Shown in pieces: positions 26,187 to 34,597 of a stretch of 64,000 nt of DNA. Location of the stretch: assembly GCA_021741145.1 (NCBI GenBank), contig JAIOYK010000001.1, positions 62,001 to 126,000 of the forward strand, given 5' to 3'. The notes beneath the pieces are model-generated. The model did not search any database. It had not been told where the DNA came from and saw only the letters and a program-made list of their open reading frames with translations. Numbering within the stretch: the stretch's first letter is position 1; each line of letters begins with the position of its first letter. The DNA comes from Rhodospirillum sp. (GTDB taxonomy: Bacteria; Pseudomonadota; Alphaproteobacteria; Rhodospirillales; Rhodospirillaceae). The translations under genes and the position numbers were made by a program.

Positions 26187-26366
26187 TTATCCCTTGGGAA
26201 CACCGCCCACGGACCAATGGGAGGGGGGGACCTCGCGGATGACCACCCGAATGGTCTCCATGGGGGCGTCCAAGGTGCGGTTCACCGCCTCGGCGACCTC
26301 CTTCATCATGGCATCCTTCTTCTCCCGGGGGCGTCCTTCCATGATCGTCACTTCGACCAGGGGCAT
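26187..26366 (-). CDS. 4-oxalocrotonate tautomerase family protein, 59 residues
   Basis: A short gene read from the minus strand, beginning MPLVEVTIMEGRPREKKDAM and ending VGGVPKG. After Met removal Pro1, Arg11 and Arg39 of the 4-OT active site are all present; position 50 is Trp rather than Phe. Length is close to the classical 62 residues. AAGGAGACACCACC precedes the ATG. It is a second 4-OT-type gene far from the meta-cleavage operon, alone and convergent with the DUF2794 gene, so its substrate is unknown. Homologues of this stand-alone type are common and often uncharacterised. Confidence 0.9.
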   Translation of the reverse strand: MPLVEVTIMEGRPREKKDAMMKEVAEAVNRTLDAPMETIRVVIREVPPSHWSVGGVPKG

Positions 26367-26793
26367 GGTGGTGTCTCCTTAACATTCGTGGGATCGCGGT
26401 AAAGGCCAGGCTGGCTCCACCGGATCGACGATTTTCGATGTTTTGAAAATTATCGCATTTTCCGGAAAATACCAGAACACCTCGGCCCCAGTGGCGCCAC
26501 AACCAACCCAAGTCGCGGACAGATCCCCCGAAAGGTCGTAAAGAGAGTCTTGGAATAGTTGACTTTCCCGCGGGGTGGACAGGTCGGAGCCAGGGGGGTA
26601 TACGCAATCTCACACCGCATTTTCCGTTCCCCCCCTGGTCCTAGGACCCGTGTCGCGGCGAACGGAATCGGACCGGCCACACCCCGAAGGATTGGGGCGC
26701 GGGTCACGGAGTCCGAACATGTCCAATTGAGCGGAGACATTCCCGTGACAGGGATCCGTTTCCCGCTCGCCGCTCTAGGGGGAGAGACCCACA
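26367..26793. other. Non-coding divergent region
   Basis: No gene seen. It separates the leftward 59-aa tautomerase gene from the rightward membrane protein gene. An AT-rich patch at 26428-26475 contains the perfect palindrome ATTTTCCGGAAAAT (26457-26470), a possible operator. The rest is GC-rich without clear structure. Confidence 0.55.
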
Positions 26794-26988
26794 ATGAACG
26801 TTACCGGCAAGCTCTTGGGTATTCTGGCCATCGCCGTCGTTGGCCTGCTGTTCTATCTCAGCATTTACGTGGTGGGCATCACTGTCGCGCCAACTTTCTT
26901 GACCATCATGGGCTTCGCTGGCCTGGCCCTGACCGCGCTGCTGTTCGTGATTATTTTGGCCGTGACAAACGCCAAGACCGACGGTTAA
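26794..26988 (+). CDS. Small two-helix membrane protein
   Basis: Protein of 64 residues made of two predicted membrane helices (LLGILAIAVVGLLFYLSIYV and GFAGLALTALLFVIILAVTN) joined by a short loop, with a hydrophilic tail. The gene has a good start region (GGGGGAGAGACCCACA before the ATG) and is followed by a hairpin, so I think it is real although I do not recognise the family. Its length and composition are typical of small stress or regulatory membrane peptides, but no function can be assigned. Confidence 0.6.
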   Translation: MNVTGKLLGILAIAVVGLLFYLSIYVVGITVAPTFLTIMGFAGLALTALLFVIILAVTNAKTDG

Positions 26989-27472
26989 TGGGTCCCATCA
27001 CCCGATGGGGTGACGGAATTTACGGGCCGTCCTTGAACGGACCAGGATGAAAAGACGCGCCGCTTTCCCTTGGAGGCGGCGCGTCATTCGTTCTGGTCCA
27101 GCCCGTATACCAAGTCCGAATCGTCAATTTTGTCCGGTTCTTCGTGAAGAAAGGGCACGCCGTGGAAAAACACGGTTCTTCTTCTTAAAATTTTTCTAAA
27201 AACTCAAGAAAACTCGGACATCCATAGCCTCCCTACCTGTGGATAACCTTGGGGAAAACATTGTGCGAACCACGCTTTCTCGCCGAGTCCCAGGCCATTA
27301 GAGGGTGAAAATTCACCGGGAAATACAACCCGCGCATTGACTTGCTCCGTCGCGTGAACCGCGACCAGAAATCAGCGGCGCGTTCGCGACGGATCCTCGA
27401 TCCAAGACCCTTCGATGGATCTATATCCACAAAAATTAAGTGAATTTTTATCCGCGAGCCTTCGACATAATT
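26989..27472. other. Non-coding region with DnaA-box-like sites next to a ParA gene
   Basis: No gene seen beyond the hairpin at 27054-27085. Much of 27110-27472 is AT-rich. A perfect DnaA box (TTATCCACA on the minus strand) lies at 27238-27246 and a one-mismatch version (ATATCCACA) at 27423-27431. A 21-bp sequence from the end of the ParA-like gene is repeated at 27446-27466. Confidence 0.6.
27054..27085 (+). terminator. Terminator-like hairpin after the small membrane protein gene
   Basis: Ten perfect pairs (GACGCGCCGC/GCGGCGCGTC) around twelve bases, then ATTCGTTC. It is the best candidate for the transcription end of the gene at 26794-26988, 65 bp after its stop. Confidence 0.7.
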
Positions 27473-27491
27473 TTATCCGCGAGCCTTCGAC
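27446..27491. repeat. Direct repeat of the ParA-like gene 3' end
   Basis: The 21 bases at 27446-27466 recur exactly at 27471-27491, a 25-bp period with the spacer ATAA. The right copy holds the last codons and stop of the ParA-like gene. The left copy is the same sequence duplicated just downstream of the stop. Confidence 0.95.
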
Positions 27492-28102
27492 TCGATAAAA
27501 TCCAACAGTGGCGCCCATTCGGCCCGATAGGGCTCCAATCGGGCGCCCGGTATGTCGAACAGACTGATCCCATCGGCCGCGGTATTGTTATAGTGCTGCG
27601 TGTCGCGCAGACGGGTGATCACCGGAAAACTCAGGTCCTCCAGAAACGTCTCCAAGCGGGACAGGGCCTTGGTGTTCAACCGCACCCGGTTGGCGATGAA
27701 GGCGACTTCCCGCTTGTTCTTGCGGATCTCCTTGATCTTTTCCAGATGACCAATGAACCGCCGGGTTCCGTCCTCGTCGAAAGCACCGGGCAAGACCGGC
27801 ACCACCACCATGTCCGCCCGGTCCACGATCTCCTTCACGACCCCCTTGCCCATGGCCGCGGCCACGTCGACCACCAACCGGTCAATGGACTTAGGAATGG
27901 CATCATCTTTCGATAGGTTGATCCCCGTTATGGGGGCGGCACCCAAGGGCCGCCTCTCCAACCAAGAGAGGGCGCTTTGTTGGCGGTCCAAATCCGCGAG
28001 ACCCGTGGTAAATCCCCGGGAGGCGAAGTTGGCGGCGAGGTGGGTGGCGACGGTGGTTTTTCCGCTGCCGCCCTTGGTGTTGGCGATTGCGATTACGAAC
28101 AT
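27473..28102 (-). CDS. ParA-family ATPase
   Basis: Deviant-Walker ATPase of 209 residues. The P loop is TKGGSGKTTVATHLAANFAS (residues 9-28), and DLDRQQSALSWL forms the next motif. VVVPVLPGAFDEDGTRRFIG fits the family in general. It is the size of small ParA/MinD-like proteins that position plasmids, chromosomes or protein machines. No parB or centromere-binding gene follows, so it is an orphan. I choose the ATG at 28102 because the ORF upstream has no homology and family members begin with this residue run. Its ribosome binding site is weak. Confidence 0.85.
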   Translation of the reverse strand: MFVIAIANTKGGSGKTTVATHLAANFASRGFTTGLADLDRQQSALSWLERRPLGAAPITGINLSKDDAIPKSIDRLVVDVAAAMGKGVVKEIVDRADMVVVPVLPGAFDEDGTRRFIGHLEKIKEIRKNKREVAFIANRVRLNTKALSRLETFLEDLSFPVITRLRDTQHYNNTAADGISLFDIPGARLEPYRAEWAPLLDFIESKARG

Positions 28103-28289
28103 ATCAAGGACTATAAGCGCACATATTGCGTCTGTCATGTGACAAATCCACCCGCGGCGGCTCCTTGTACAGCCCACGGCCGCTCCTTATACAGGCTGTC
28201 GAATCATCGCGTTGCCCATCCCTTCCCCCTCGGTTTAGACTGCAGGCCAAGCGGGAATTTTCCCGGACGGACGGACAAGCGGAGCATGT

Positions 28290-30743
28290 ATGGACTTACC
28301 CTTGGGCCCAATTGACGGGGGCGCCTCCGAGACTCTCTTCAAAACCATTGTCGAGGCCCTGCCCATCGGCGCGGCGACCCTCCGCGAAGGCCGCATCATT
28401 CACGCCAACCCGGCCCTTTCCCGCCAATTCGGTCGTCCCCTGGAGAGCTTGCTTGGCGCGGAGTTCACCAACCTATTAACCCCCGGGGACGCCCAGGCCA
28501 TCCAACGGGTGATCGCCGGGGCCAACGAATTGCATGGGGGTGTCCCCGTGCGTCGGGTCGTCCGGATCACCGACACGGACGACGTCACGCGGGTGCTCAG
28601 CCTCCGGTTCTCGCCGATCAGCAAGGAAGACCATCCCCTGCTTGTGGTGACGGCGCGCGACATTACCAGCCAGCACCAGGCCGAACGGAACCTGAAGGCC
28701 GCGGAAGCCAAATACCGGGGCATTTTTGAAAACGCCGTGGAAGGCATCTACCAGACCACGCCAGATGGCACCTACCTGAATGTCAATCCTTCCCTGGCTC
28801 GGATCTATGGTTTTTCCTCACCCGCCGAGATGATCGCCCATTTCACCGACATTGGCAGCCAGCTTTACGTCGACCCCTCTCGTCGGATCGAATTCAAACG
28901 CTTGATGCAAGAGGACGGCGAGGTCCTGGACTTCACCGCCGCGGTTCAACGTCGGGATGGCACATCCATCTGGATCACCGAGAACGCCCGTTGCATTCGC
29001 GGCCCCGAAGGGGAAGCTCTGTACTACGAAGGCACGGTGGAGGACATCACCGAATGGCGCCAATCCCAGGAAATGACCCGCCTGCTCGGCAGGGTCTTCA
29101 ACAGCGTCGCCGAGGGCATCGTCATCCTGGAACGGGACCTCAGCGTGCGGACGGTCAACCCGGCCTTCGAAACCCTGACCGGCCTGGAACGGAAAGCCCT
29201 GGCAGGGAAACCCGCGCCGCTGTTCGCCAGTGGCCTACACGACTCGCACTTTCTCAATACGATCATCGGGGAGGTGAACGCCTCGGGCATTTGGCGGGGG
29301 GAGATCTGGGGTCAACGCAAGGAAGGGCCACCCTATAACGGGGAAATGACCGTCACCGCTGTCCGCGAGCGGTCGGGCGCTCCCACCCATTACGTCGTGG
29401 CCATTACCGACATCACCCAGCGCAAGCGGGACGAGGAGCATATCCGCTTTCAGGCCAATTTCGACATGTTGACCCACCTGCCCAACCGACACCTGATCAT
29501 GGACCGGCTGGAACAGGCCATGCTTCTGGCCCAGCGGAACGACAATCGGGTCTGCGTCATGTTCCTGGACCTGGATCGCTTCAAGAACATTAACGACTCC
29601 TACGGCCATGCCGCGGGGGACGAGGTGCTGAAGCTGACGGCCCGGCGTCTGCGCAACTGCGTGCGGATATCCGATTCGGTCGGCCGTCTGGGTGGGGATG
29701 AATTCATCATCGTCCTGTCGAACCAGGAAGACGCGGATGCTGGATCCCAGGTCGCCGATAAGATCCTCGCGGTCCTCTCGGAACCGTTCCCCGTTGGTGG
29801 GACGGAGGTCTTTTGCATCCCCTCCATCGGCATCACCTACTACCCGGACCATGGCGACACGGCCGCGGACCTGCTGCGCAACGCCGATGTGGCCATGTAT
29901 CACGCCAAATCCGGCGGAGATCTCCGCTACGCCATTTTCACCCCGGACATGGCCCAGCGATCACTCGCCCTCCTGACCATGGAAAACGACCTGCGCCATG
30001 CCCTCGCGCGGGAGGAGTTCGTACTCTATTTCCAGCCCAAGGTCCGCTCCGACGGGAAATTGATCGGGGCCGAGGCCCTGATCCGCTGGAACCATCCGGA
30101 GGTTGGCCTGATCAACCCCGCCGATTTCATTCCGCTGGCCGAGGAGTCTGGACTGATCATCCCCATGGGTCGCTGGACCCTGCGGGAGGCCTGCGTGCGC
30201 CTGATGGAATGGCGGAGCGAGGGGCTTCACCTGCCCAGCGTGTCGGTGAATGTCAGCCCCCGCCAGTTCCAGGACCACACCCTGGTCGACACCGTGCGGC
30301 AGACCCTTCTGGAAACGGGCATGGACCCCTCCAGCCTGGACCTGGAAATCACCGAAACCGTCATGACCGGGGACGTGGAACACGCCGTGGGCACCCTGCG
30401 TGCCCTGAAGGACCTGGGCATCACCTTGTCCATCGACGACTTCGGAACCGGCTATTCCTCTCTCAACTACCTGAAAACTTTTCCCATCGACACCCTGAAG
30501 ATCGACCAAACCTTCATCCGCGACGTCTTGGAAAGCGGGAAGGACGCGGCCATCGTGTCGACGATCATCACCCTGGCCCAAAATCTGGGCTTCGAAGTGG
30601 TGGCCGAAGGGGTGGAGACCCAGGGGCAGGCCGCTTTCCTGACCTCGCGGGCCTGCGACAACTACCAGGGCTTCCTGTACGGCCGCCCCTTGCCACCAAA
30701 AGACTTCTCCCAGTATATGAGGAAACTTTTTGAGAAAACTTGA
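28290..30743 (+). CDS. PAS-PAS-PAS-GGDEF-EAL c-di-GMP enzyme
   Basis: Cytoplasmic signalling protein of 817 residues. Three PAS-like domains occupy about residues 12-375 (for example GIFENAVEGIYQTTPDGTYL in the second). The GGDEF domain has an intact GGDEF motif near residue 467 (RLGGDEFIIVLS), with NDSYGHAAGDEVL before it. The EAL domain has AEALIRWNHP near 592 and DDFGTGYSSLNYLKTFPIDT later. Both active sites look complete, so it may make and degrade c-di-GMP, with PAS input deciding the balance. No membrane segment. It is monocistronic and convergent with the glycosyltransferase gene. Confidence 0.93.
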   Translation: MDLPLGPIDGGASETLFKTIVEALPIGAATLREGRIIHANPALSRQFGRPLESLLGAEFTNLLTPGDAQAIQRVIAGANELHGGVPVRRVVRITDTDDVTRVLSLRFSPISKEDHPLLVVTARDITSQHQAERNLKAAEAKYRGIFENAVEGIYQTTPDGTYLNVNPSLARIYGFSSPAEMIAHFTDIGSQLYVDPSRRIEFKRLMQEDGEVLDFTAAVQRRDGTSIWITENARCIRGPEGEALYYEGTVEDITEWRQSQEMTRLLGRVFNSVAEGIVILERDLSVRTVNPAFETLTGLERKALAGKPAPLFASGLHDSHFLNTIIGEVNASGIWRGEIWGQRKEGPPYNGEMTVTAVRERSGAPTHYVVAITDITQRKRDEEHIRFQANFDMLTHLPNRHLIMDRLEQAMLLAQRNDNRVCVMFLDLDRFKNINDSYGHAAGDEVLKLTARRLRNCVRISDSVGRLGGDEFIIVLSNQEDADAGSQVADKILAVLSEPFPVGGTEVFCIPSIGITYYPDHGDTAADLLRNADVAMYHAKSGGDLRYAIFTPDMAQRSLALLTMENDLRHALAREEFVLYFQPKVRSDGKLIGAEALIRWNHPEVGLINPADFIPLAEESGLIIPMGRWTLREACVRLMEWRSEGLHLPSVSVNVSPRQFQDHTLVDTVRQTLLETGMDPSSLDLEITETVMTGDVEHAVGTLRALKDLGITLSIDDFGTGYSSLNYLKTFPIDTLKIDQTFIRDVLESGKDAAIVSTIITLAQNLGFEVVAEGVETQGQAAFLTSRACDNYQGFLYGRPLPPKDFSQYMRKLFEKT

Positions 30744-30750
30744 TCTGAAT

Positions 30751-30776
30751 GGGGCATGCGTTTCACCCCATGCCCC
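30751..30776. terminator. Hairpin between convergent genes
   Basis: GGGGCATG pairs with CATGCCCC around ten bases, between the end of the c-di-GMP enzyme gene and the end of the glycosyltransferase gene. Probably a two-way terminator. It shares arm sequence with 8286-8315. Confidence 0.6.
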
Positions 30777-30782
30777 TTGGTA

Positions 30783-31781
30783 TCAATCCTCGACCACGGC
30801 TGATTTTGCCTTGCTCACGGATTTCACGGTGTAGTTGGTCTTGCCCTGGCTTTCGAAGTAGATGCGCACCAACAGTTCCGCCACCAACCCCAGAAGGATG
30901 CACATCAGCCCGGTGATCACGCACATGGCGCTCAGAAGCGGCAATGGCGTCCGGTTGAGGTTGATCTCCTCGAAGATCTTCAGATAGAGCCCCCCCCCTA
31001 GGGACAGGAAGGATATCAGGAACAGCAGAAACCCCATGCCCCCGAAAATGTAGATGGGTTTGGTCTCATACTGGGTCAGAAACTTCACCACCATCAGGTC
31101 GAGCATCACCTTGAAGATACGGTTCAGGCCATATTTCGAGGTCCCCGCGGTCCGGGCGTGGTGGCGGACCGGCATTTCCGTGATCCGCGCCCCCTGCCAG
31201 CGCGCATAAATCGGCACGAACCGATGCATTTCCCCATAGAGGCGGAAGTCGGACAACACCTCCCGCCGGTAGGCCTTCAGGGTGCACCCATAGTCATTGA
31301 GTTCGACACCGGAGACCTTCGAGATGAGCCAATTGGCCACGGCGCTGGGCAGGTTGCGGGTCAGGGCGTCGTCCTGGCGATCCTTGCGCCAGCCCGAGAC
31401 CACGTCATAGCCTTCGTCCAGTTTCGCCAGCAGGGCGCCGATATCCCGGGGGTCATTCTGCAAGTCTCCATCCATGGGAATGATGACATCCCCCTTGGAA
31501 TGGTCAATCCCAGCCATGATCGCCGCGGTCTGCCCCGCGTTGCGCTTAAACGTGACCAGCATCAGCTCCGGGTATTGAGGCAGGAGGGATTCAAGGCGCT
31601 CGACGGTGCGGTCGCGGCTGCCATCGTCGACCATGATGACCTCGAAAGGACGATCCAGGTCGCGCAGGGCCGGAAACACGGCCTCGCAGAGGGGCTGGAC
31701 GTTGTCCTCCTCGTTGTACAGAGGGATGACGACCGAGAGCAGGCTGTCGGCGGCCGCCGTGGTGGGCGAAGGGGTGGTCAT
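30783..31781 (-). CDS. Family 2 glycosyltransferase with two C-terminal membrane helices
   Basis: Polyprenyl-phosphate-sugar-synthase-like enzyme of 332 residues. The catalytic domain has VVIPLYNEEDNV, MVDDGSRDRT and the metal motif MDGDLQND, then DYGCTLKAYRREVL. Two membrane segments follow (IFGGMGFLLFLISFLSLGGG and LSAMCVITGLMCILLGLVAE). This is the GtrB/ArnC/DPM1 arrangement, which moves a sugar from a nucleotide to undecaprenyl phosphate. It overlaps the manC gene by 4 bp. The pair suggests a GDP-mannose-derived sugar lipid for surface polysaccharide or glycan modification; the actual sugar is inferred. Confidence 0.88.
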   Translation of the reverse strand: MTTPSPTTAAADSLLSVVIPLYNEEDNVQPLCEAVFPALRDLDRPFEVIMVDDGSRDRTVERLESLLPQYPELMLVTFKRNAGQTAAIMAGIDHSKGDVIIPMDGDLQNDPRDIGALLAKLDEGYDVVSGWRKDRQDDALTRNLPSAVANWLISKVSGVELNDYGCTLKAYRREVLSDFRLYGEMHRFVPIYARWQGARITEMPVRHHARTAGTSKYGLNRIFKVMLDLMVVKFLTQYETKPIYIFGGMGFLLFLISFLSLGGGLYLKIFEEINLNRTPLPLLSAMCVITGLMCILLGLVAELLVRIYFESQGKTNYTVKSVSKAKSAVVED

Positions 31782-33223
31782 TGTTCCTGTTCCTGACGTC
31801 CGTAATTGTCCACGAAACGCACGATGTCATCCTCGCCCAGATAGGCACCCGATTGCACTTCGATCAGATGCAAGGGCAGGATGCCCGGATTCTCCAGACG
31901 GTGGGTCGTGCCAAGGGGGATATAGGTGGATTCATTTTCCCGCAGCAGGAAGCTGTCCTCGCCGCGGGTGACCTTGGCCGTCCCCCGCACGACAATCCAA
32001 TGTTCGGCCCGGTGGTGGTGCATTTGCAGGGACAGACAGGCGCCCGGCTTGACCACGATGTGCTTCACCTGATGCCGGTCCCCCATATGGATCCCCTGGT
32101 AGCTGCCCCATGGGCGGAAAACCAGCGTGTGGTGGGCCTGTTCGGTTCGGCCTTGGGCCTTTAGGATCTCCACCAAGGCTTTCACATCCTGGGCACGATC
32201 CAGGGGAGCGACCAGGGTGGCGTCGTCGGTGGCGATGACCAGCACGTCATCCATGCCGGCCACGGCGACCAGGGGACCCTCGGACCGCACGTAAGATCCG
32301 GACACATCATGGAGCAGGACATCCCCCCGGGTGACATTGCCCGCCCCATCCTTCTCGCCGATCTCCCAGAGGGCGGACCAGGCGCCCAGGTCGCTCCATC
32401 CGATATCCGAGGCGATGACCGCGGCCTTATCGGTGCGCTCCATCACCGCGTAGTCGAGGGAATCCCCCTTGATCGCCTCGAACAGAGCGCGGTCCAGCCG
32501 GGTGAAGTCAATGTCCGTCGTCGCCGCCTCCAGGGCCGCCCGGGTCCCTTCGAGGATTTCCGGGGCATGGCGTTCCATTTCAACGAGGAAGCTGTCCACC
32601 TGGAACAGGAACAAACCCCCATTCCAAAGGTAACCTCCCTGGGCGAGCATCCTTTCAGCGGTCGCGAGATCGGGCTTTTCCAGGAAGCGCTCGACCCTGT
32701 GCACCTTGCTTCCCTCGACCACGGCTTCGCCCATCTTGATGTAACCAAAGCCCGTTTCCGGTTTGTCCGGGACAATGCCGAACGTGACGATGCGCCCATC
32801 CAGGGCCGCGGGAACCGCGTCCATCACCGCCTGGCGGAAGACCTCCGGCTTGGCGATCACATGGTCCGACGGGGCAAGCAGCACCAAGGCACCGGGATGG
32901 GCCTCGCGCGCCAGCAGGGCGGCGGCGGCGGCGGCGGGGGCGGTGTTTCGGCCGACGGGCTCCAGGACGATGGCTTCCGGCTCCAGGCCGATGGCCCGGG
33001 CCTGTTCGGCCACCACGAAGCGATGCGCTTCGTTGCAGATCACCATTGGCCCGGTAAAGGGCACCCCGGACATGCGCGTCAATGTGTCTTGCAGCAGGCT
33101 GTCACCACTTGCGAGAGGCAGGAACTGCTTGGGATAGGCGCTGCGGGACATGGGCCACAGCCGCGTACCCGATCCTCCGGACAGGATGACGGGAACGATG
33201 GAGGGTCCTACGGCGTCGGCCAT
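31778..33223 (-). CDS. manC: Mannose-1-phosphate guanylyltransferase / mannose-6-phosphate isomerase
   Basis: Bifunctional enzyme of 481 residues making GDP-mannose. The nucleotidyltransferase part begins with VPVILSGGSGTRLWPMSRSA and includes YPKQFLPL and the FVEKPD-like FLEKPD segment. The C-terminal cupin (isomerase) domain has RPWGSYQGIHMGDRHQVKHI then LQMHHHRAEHWIVVRGTAKV. The ATG at 33223 with GGAG ten bases upstream is preferred to a GTG two codons earlier. It overlaps the glycosyltransferase gene by 4 bp, so the two products probably act in one surface-glycan pathway. Confidence 0.95.
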   Translation of the reverse strand: MADAVGPSIVPVILSGGSGTRLWPMSRSAYPKQFLPLASGDSLLQDTLTRMSGVPFTGPMVICNEAHRFVVAEQARAIGLEPEAIVLEPVGRNTAPAAAAAALLAREAHPGALVLLAPSDHVIAKPEVFRQAVMDAVPAALDGRIVTFGIVPDKPETGFGYIKMGEAVVEGSKVHRVERFLEKPDLATAERMLAQGGYLWNGGLFLFQVDSFLVEMERHAPEILEGTRAALEAATTDIDFTRLDRALFEAIKGDSLDYAVMERTDKAAVIASDIGWSDLGAWSALWEIGEKDGAGNVTRGDVLLHDVSGSYVRSEGPLVAVAGMDDVLVIATDDATLVAPLDRAQDVKALVEILKAQGRTEQAHHTLVFRPWGSYQGIHMGDRHQVKHIVVKPGACLSLQMHHHRAEHWIVVRGTAKVTRGEDSFLLRENESTYIPLGTTHRLENPGILPLHLIEVQSGAYLGEDDIVRFVDNYGRQEQEQ

Positions 33224-33262
33224 GGTCACGGCTCTCCATTCACCTTATTTGAAACCTGAACA

Positions 33263-33286
33263 CGCCCCCGCGGATCCGCGGGGGCG
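33263..33286. terminator. 24-bp perfect palindrome between asparaginase and manC
   Basis: CGCCCCCGCG followed by its complement around GATC; the whole 24 bases are self-complementary. It lies 104 bp after the asparaginase stop and 40 bp before manC, both leftward. It is a likely terminator or leader structure; no T run follows. Confidence 0.6.
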
Positions 33287-33389
33287 ATAGCTGGGGGGCG
33301 TCGGATCCGATTCCTCGGCTCCGCGCGTGGTGTGTCGCTTCTAATCCAAAGGAGAAGTCCGGGCAAGCACCCTGCCCCGCACAATAGCC

Positions 33390-34424
33390 CTACCCCACAC
33401 AATAGGCGGAGAAAGCTCGGGCCAGATCCGTATCCCTCGCTCCGGCACGGAGGGCCAGGGTCAGAAGGGTTCGCGCCTTGGCGGTGGTCAACCACCCGCC
33501 CATGATCGCCCCCCGGGCGATCAGGTCCAATTCACTGCCCGGATAGCCATAGGTCCGACTCAGGGTCCCCCCATCCTCCACCCGGGTTGTGACAATCACC
33601 GGAATCCGCTCGATCAGAGACTCGACCCGGTCGGCCACCAGGACCGGGACATGACCTCCGCCCACGCCTTCCAACACCAGGCCGTCCAGGGGGCCCGCCG
33701 CCACCCGGTCGAGGAGGTCGGGATCATCGCCAGGCAAAGCCACCACCCGGGGCAAGGGAGTCTCCGGGGGAACGGAGCGCAGGACGAGGGGAGGCTCCGC
33801 GCTTCCGCACAGGGTCACCCCCTCCTCTCCGATCCACCCCAAGGCCCCCCGAGGTCTGGAGGCGAACCCCCCGATGGAGCGGGTGTGCACCTTGCGAACG
33901 AATCGGGCCCCATGGATCACCCCGGCCATGACCACCAGGACGCCCTGGCCCCGGGCCTGGGGATCCACGGCGACGCGAACCGAGTCAACCAGATTGACCG
34001 GGCCGTCCGCGCCAGGCAGGGACGCATTGCGCATCGCCCCCGTGACGACCACCGGAATCCCTTGGGCCGCCCCCAACAGGTCCAGGGCGAAGGCCGTGTC
34101 TTCCAGGGTGTCGGTGCCCTGAGTCACCACCACGGCGTCGACGCCGTCGGCCATGGCTTGGCCGATGGCCTTGGCCACCTCGACCCGGCTGGCGAGCGAC
34201 ATCTCGGCACTGGATAGGATGAAGGGAGAGGCCGTCTCGATCCGCGCCAAGGTCGCCAGGGCCGGAGCGGAGCGGACCAAATCCTCCGCCCCCATGGTCG
34301 GCTTGGCCCCCCGCCCATCCCCCCGGTCAATGCAGGCGATCGTCCCCCCCAAAGACAGGATTTTCACCCTGGGAAGGGAAACATCCTCCTGGGATGAAGA
34401 CCATGCATTCTCTAATTGTCCCAT
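33390..34424 (-). CDS. L-asparaginase (type I/II fold)
   Basis: Amidohydrolase of 344 residues that converts asparagine to aspartate and ammonia. Both threonine signature motifs are visible: ILSLGGTIACID near the N terminus and VVVTQGTDTLEDTAFALDLL around residue 100. VVVTGAMRNASLPGADGPVN is also typical. There is no signal peptide, so a cytoplasmic enzyme is likely. The C terminus ends in a cysteine and glycine. It is divergent from aapJ; amino-acid catabolism beside an amino-acid importer is a reasonable, unproven link. The first 15 residues are poorly conserved and the real start may be slightly later. Confidence 0.9.
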   Translation of the reverse strand: MGQLENAWSSSQEDVSLPRVKILSLGGTIACIDRGDGRGAKPTMGAEDLVRSAPALATLARIETASPFILSSAEMSLASRVEVAKAIGQAMADGVDAVVVTQGTDTLEDTAFALDLLGAAQGIPVVVTGAMRNASLPGADGPVNLVDSVRVAVDPQARGQGVLVVMAGVIHGARFVRKVHTRSIGGFASRPRGALGWIGEEGVTLCGSAEPPLVLRSVPPETPLPRVVALPGDDPDLLDRVAAGPLDGLVLEGVGGGHVPVLVADRVESLIERIPVIVTTRVEDGGTLSRTYGYPGSELDLIARGAIMGGWLTTAKARTLLTLALRAGARDTDLARAFSAYCVG

Positions 34425-34597
34425 GATTTCGGCCTTTTATGCTGCGATGCATATAAAAATTGCATCCAAATTTTCGTTGCCTGTTTTCTTATCGGAAATC
34501 GTCCCCATATGCCAATCCGCACGTCCCGCGAACGGGGCTCGCGACCGAAGAGACAGCCTGATTAGGCATATTTCAGACGATAATGGGGAGTACCTCG

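Noticed and set aside
26559-27050. 163-codon frame overlapping the small two-helix membrane protein
   Set aside because: It is in another frame over the 64-residue gene, which has a better start and a plausible membrane topology.
27446-27491. Direct repeat as an attachment site of a mobile element
   Set aside because: Only four bases separate the copies and no integrase gene is nearby.
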